A stretch of 64,000 nt of DNA, taken from assembly GCA_017477245.1 (NCBI GenBank), contig JAFUWY010000037.1, positions 96,754-160,753 of the forward strand, in the 5' to 3' direction. The notes below the pieces were generated by a model that was not told the DNA's origin, made no database searches, and was given only the letters and a program-made list of their open reading frames with translations. Below, piece by piece: positions 61,760-64,000 of this stretch; position 1 is the first letter of the stretch, and every line of letters begins with the position of its first letter. Source of the DNA: Bacteroidales bacterium (GTDB lineage Bacteria > Bacteroidota > Bacteroidia > Bacteroidales > UBA932). A program made the position numbers and the translations under genes.

Positions 61760-62881
61760 ATGAAAGAGAAGTTACTCGGCATGACCCTGGCGGAGCTGAA
61801 GGCCGCCGCACAGGCCTGCGGACTCAAGCCCTTCGTAGGGGCGCAGCTCGCAGACTGGCTCTACGCCAAGCGCGTGGACGGCTGGGACCGGATGGCCAAC
61901 ATCTCCAAGGCGGCCCGCGAAGCGCTCGCCGCCCGCTACGACCTCGGCATTTCCGCGCCGGCCGGCACGGCCGTCTCCTCCGACGGCACGAAGAAGTATC
62001 TGTTCAAGGTCTCCCCGACGATGCCCCGGAGGACGCCGGATCGCGGAAGCGATCATCCGGCCATCCCCCTCGAGGGGGCGCAGGGGGTGAAGACAGACGA
62101 CAGATTCGACGGATTCAATGAATTCGTCGAATCCGTCATGATTCCGGACGAAGACCGTTTCACGCTCTGCGTGTCATCGCAGGCCGGGTGCAAGATGGGC
62201 TGCAAGTTCTGCATGACCGGGCGCCAGGGCTTCCACGGGCAGCTCGACGCCGCCGACATCCTCAACCAGTTCGTCAGCATCGACGAGTCCGCCGCCCTCA
62301 CCAACGCCGTGTTCATGGGCATGGGCGAGCCCCTCGACAACTACGACACGGTCGCGCGCGTGATCGAGATCCTCACGGCCCCCTGGGGCTTTGGCTGGAG
62401 CCCCAAGCGCATCACGGTCAGCACCATCGGCGTACTGCCGGCGCTGCGGCGCTTCCTCGACGAGCAGCGCTGCCACCTGGCCGTCAGCCTCCACGACCCC
62501 TTCCCCGAAGAGCGGCTCTCGCTGATGCCGGTCCAGAAGGCCTGGGACATCCGCGAGGTGCTCGACCTCATCCGCCAGTACGACTTCACGGGGCAGCGCC
62601 GCGTGAGTTTCGAATACACGATGTTCGCCGGATTCAACGACGACAAGCGCCATGCCGACGCCCTCATCCGGCTGCTCCGCGGCCTGGAATGCCGTGTCAA
62701 CCTCATCCGCTTCCACCAGATCCCGGATTTCCCCTACCGCTGTGCCACGGACCAGGCCATGGAGGCCTTCCGCGACCGCCTCAACAACCACCAGATCCTA
62801 TGCACCATCCGTTCTTCCCGGGGCGAAGACATCCTGGCCGCATGCGGGATGCTCGCCGGACAGCTTTCGGAGCGATCCTAG
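61760..62881 (+). CDS. rlmN: Dual-specificity rRNA/tRNA adenine-C2 methyltransferase
   Basis: A 373-residue radical-SAM methylase of A2503 in 23S rRNA and A37 of some tRNAs. The N-terminal accessory domain (about 1-80) is followed by a roughly 38-residue insertion (about 84-121), then VESVMIP and the CxxxCxxC cluster in CVSSQAGCKMGCKFCMTG. GMGEPLDNYDTV, VSTIGVLPALRRF, HLAVSLHDPFPEER and the catalytic Cys in LCTIRSSRGEDILAACG complete it. The insertion comes from a palindromic element. The patatin-family gene begins inside its 3' end. Confidence 0.94.
   Translation: MKEKLLGMTLAELKAAAQACGLKPFVGAQLADWLYAKRVDGWDRMANISKAAREALAARYDLGISAPAGTAVSSDGTKKYLFKVSPTMPRRTPDRGSDHPAIPLEGAQGVKTDDRFDGFNEFVESVMIPDEDRFTLCVSSQAGCKMGCKFCMTGRQGFHGQLDAADILNQFVSIDESAALTNAVFMGMGEPLDNYDTVARVIEILTAPWGFGWSPKRITVSTIGVLPALRRFLDEQRCHLAVSLHDPFPEERLSLMPVQKAWDIREVLDLIRQYDFTGQRRVSFEYTMFAGFNDDKRHADALIRLLRGLECRVNLIRFHQIPDFPYRCATDQAMEAFRDRLNNHQILCTIRSSRGEDILAACGMLAGQLSERS
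62030..62137. repeat. Palindromic element inserted in frame in rlmN
   Basis: It contains GATCGC/GCGATC with CCGG ends (62036-62060), a perfect CCCCCTCGAGGGGG (62065-62078), and overlapping inverted repeats ATTCGACG/CGTCGAAT and GACGGATTC/GAATCCGTC (62104-62137). The encoded stretch lies where other RlmN proteins have only a few residues. Confidence 0.55.
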
Positions 62882-64000
62882 CCCTTGTGCTGCTGGGCAG
62901 CTCTCCGTTGTTTGCACAGACCTATCCCAACGGCCTGTCGGCGGACAGCGTGGACCCGCAGGGGGACGCCGTCGCGCTCCGGCAGATCCGCCGGCGGCTC
63001 GACGACATCCGCGCCGACCGGCACCGCCCGACCGTGGGGCTCGTGCTCTCGGGCGGCGGGGCCAAGGGAGCCGCCCAGGTCGGCGCCATCAAGTATATCG
63101 AGGAACTGGGCATCCCCATCGACTTCGTCTGCGGGACGAGCATCGGCGGCCTGGTCGGCGGACTGTATGCCCTCGGCTACGACGCCGCCGGCCTCGAGCA
63201 GCTCTTCCGCACGCAGGACTGGGACCGCATGCTGTCGGACCGCATCCCTTATGAATATATTCCCTACGGGACCAAGATGGACCGTTCCACCTACCTGGTG
63301 AACATCCCCTTCTACAACCCGGCGCCGGCATCCGGAGCCAAGGACGAGGTCCGCTACACCCGCAGCAGGCAGCGCCGCAACCTCAAGGAGGCGCTCCAGC
63401 CCCGGACGGAGGCCACCTCGCTGGGCAGCTCGCTGCCGGCCGGCTACGCCTACGGGTTCAACGTCAACAACACCCTGGCGAGCATGTCCGTCGGCTACCA
63501 GGACAGCATCTCCTTCAGCAGGCTGCCCATCCCCTTCGTCTGCGTGGCGGGCGACATCGTCAGCTCCAGGGCCAAGAACTGGGCCAGCGGGTCCCTGCCC
63601 ACGGCCATGCGGTCCACGATGTCCATCCCGGGGCTCTTCGACCCCGTCCGCACGGACGGGATGGTGCTCGTGGACGGCGGCGTGCGCAACAATTTCCCGA
63701 CCGACATCGCCAAGGCCGTCGGCGCGGACTACATCATCGGCATCGAGATCTCAGACGCCCTGCCCGACTACGACCAGATCAACAACATCGGCGACATCAT
63801 GGGGCAGTTCATCACGATGCTCGGCAAAGATTCCTTCACCAAAAACGTAGGCCGGAGCGACGTCTTCATCAAGCCCACGCTGACTGGCTACAACATGTTG
63901 AGTTTCAACGCGGAAGCGGTAGACACCATGCTCACGCGCGGCTATGCCGCCGCCGTGGCGCAGCGCGACGGGCTGCTCGCCATCCGCGAGCGGACCGGCC
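62842..64000 (+). CDS. Patatin-like phospholipase / NTE family protein, N-terminal part (cut by window edge)
   Basis: The first 386 codons of an exported patatin-family hydrolase, probably an outer-membrane or periplasmic phospholipase. Start at ATG 62842 gives MRDARRTAFGAILALVLLGS then SPLFAQ, a signal peptide, at the price of a 40-nt overlap with rlmN. The oxyanion motif is VGLVLSGGGAKGAAQVGA, the nucleophile Ser is in DFVCGTSIGGLVGGLYALG and the Asp dyad in MVLVDGGVRNNFPTD. The C-terminal part, in many members an outer-membrane barrel, is beyond the window. Confidence 0.9.
   Translation, partial: MRDARRTAFGAILALVLLGSSPLFAQTYPNGLSADSVDPQGDAVALRQIRRRLDDIRADRHRPTVGLVLSGGGAKGAAQVGAIKYIEELGIPIDFVCGTSIGGLVGGLYALGYDAAGLEQLFRTQDWDRMLSDRIPYEYIPYGTKMDRSTYLVNIPFYNPAPASGAKDEVRYTRSRQRRNLKEALQPRTEATSLGSSLPAGYAYGFNVNNTLASMSVGYQDSISFSRLPIPFVCVAGDIVSSRAKNWASGSLPTAMRSTMSIPGLFDPVRTDGMVLVDGGVRNNFPTDIAKAVGADYIIGIEISDALPDYDQINNIGDIMGQFITMLGKDSFTKNVGRSDVFIKPTLTGYNMLSFNAEAVDTMLTRGYAAAVAQRDGLLAIRERTG

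Overview
The window looks like a chromosome segment of a GC-rich member of the Bacteroidales (phylum Bacteroidota). Three things point there. About nineteen genes or operons are preceded by the Bacteroidota-type promoter box TAnnTTTG and show no Shine-Dalgarno sequence. Many families are Bacteroidota-typical (DUF6562, DUF3575, DUF5689 and BACON proteins, a regulatory-domain TonB receptor, surface lipoproteins). The order nadK-uppS-bamA-skp is also usual in that phylum. I cannot name the genus. No rRNA, insertion sequence, prophage or CRISPR is visible; one tRNA gene (Gln, TTG) is present.

Layout. 1-12.3 kb: central carbon and nitrogen metabolism (gdhA fragment, korB, korA), then an envelope block (skp, bamA, uppS, nadK) facing pdxJ, a second Skp-like protein, a glycosyltransferase and a periplasmic-binding-fold protein. 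12.3-18.9 kb: a tight minus-strand operon (LEA-2 lipoprotein, SPOR protein, rpoN, Fur-family regulator, trxB, bamD, rpoZ, recN). 19-27.7 kb: miaB, radC, a zinc-site Fur protein, an ECF sigma factor, polA, glpK, an alpha/beta hydrolase, tadA and tRNA-Gln. 27.8-28.77 kb: a gene-free stretch full of hairpins repeating every 51 bp. 28.8-45.6 kb: a surface lipoprotein, pgi, an M28-like protein lacking metal ligands, a TPR protein, a metallo-hydrolase, an MsbA-like ABC exporter, VanZ, a large amidase with a golvesin domain, polysaccharide genes (CapD-like dehydratase, PAP2, rfbB), rnhA and pdxA.

45.7-59.4 kb, minus strand: the most unusual region. Eight tightly packed genes plus a nuclease remnant encode an OB-repeat lipoprotein, a surface DNA/RNA nuclease lipoprotein, an EEP phosphodiesterase, a TonB-dependent receptor, a DUF5689 lipoprotein, a DUF3575 barrel protein, two fimbrillin-like DUF6562 lipoproteins and a second nuclease domain. 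I read this as a candidate surface system for binding, cutting and importing extracellular nucleic acid, with no SusD or glycan enzyme. It lies directly downstream of recA-trpS. Its last gene carries an AT-rich domain block, and a nuclease domain continues in the same frame after a single TGA.

59.4-64 kb: trpS, recA, rlmN (with a palindromic in-frame insertion) and the start of a patatin-like outer-membrane phospholipase cut by the window edge.

Other points: both vitamin B6 ring genes (pdxJ, pdxA) are present; the polA start codon sits in a 13-bp inverted repeat with a competing upstream arm; several promoter boxes lie only 4-9 nt from the start codon, suggesting leaderless or near-leaderless mRNAs. 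All functions are assigned by reading motifs; no database search was possible.
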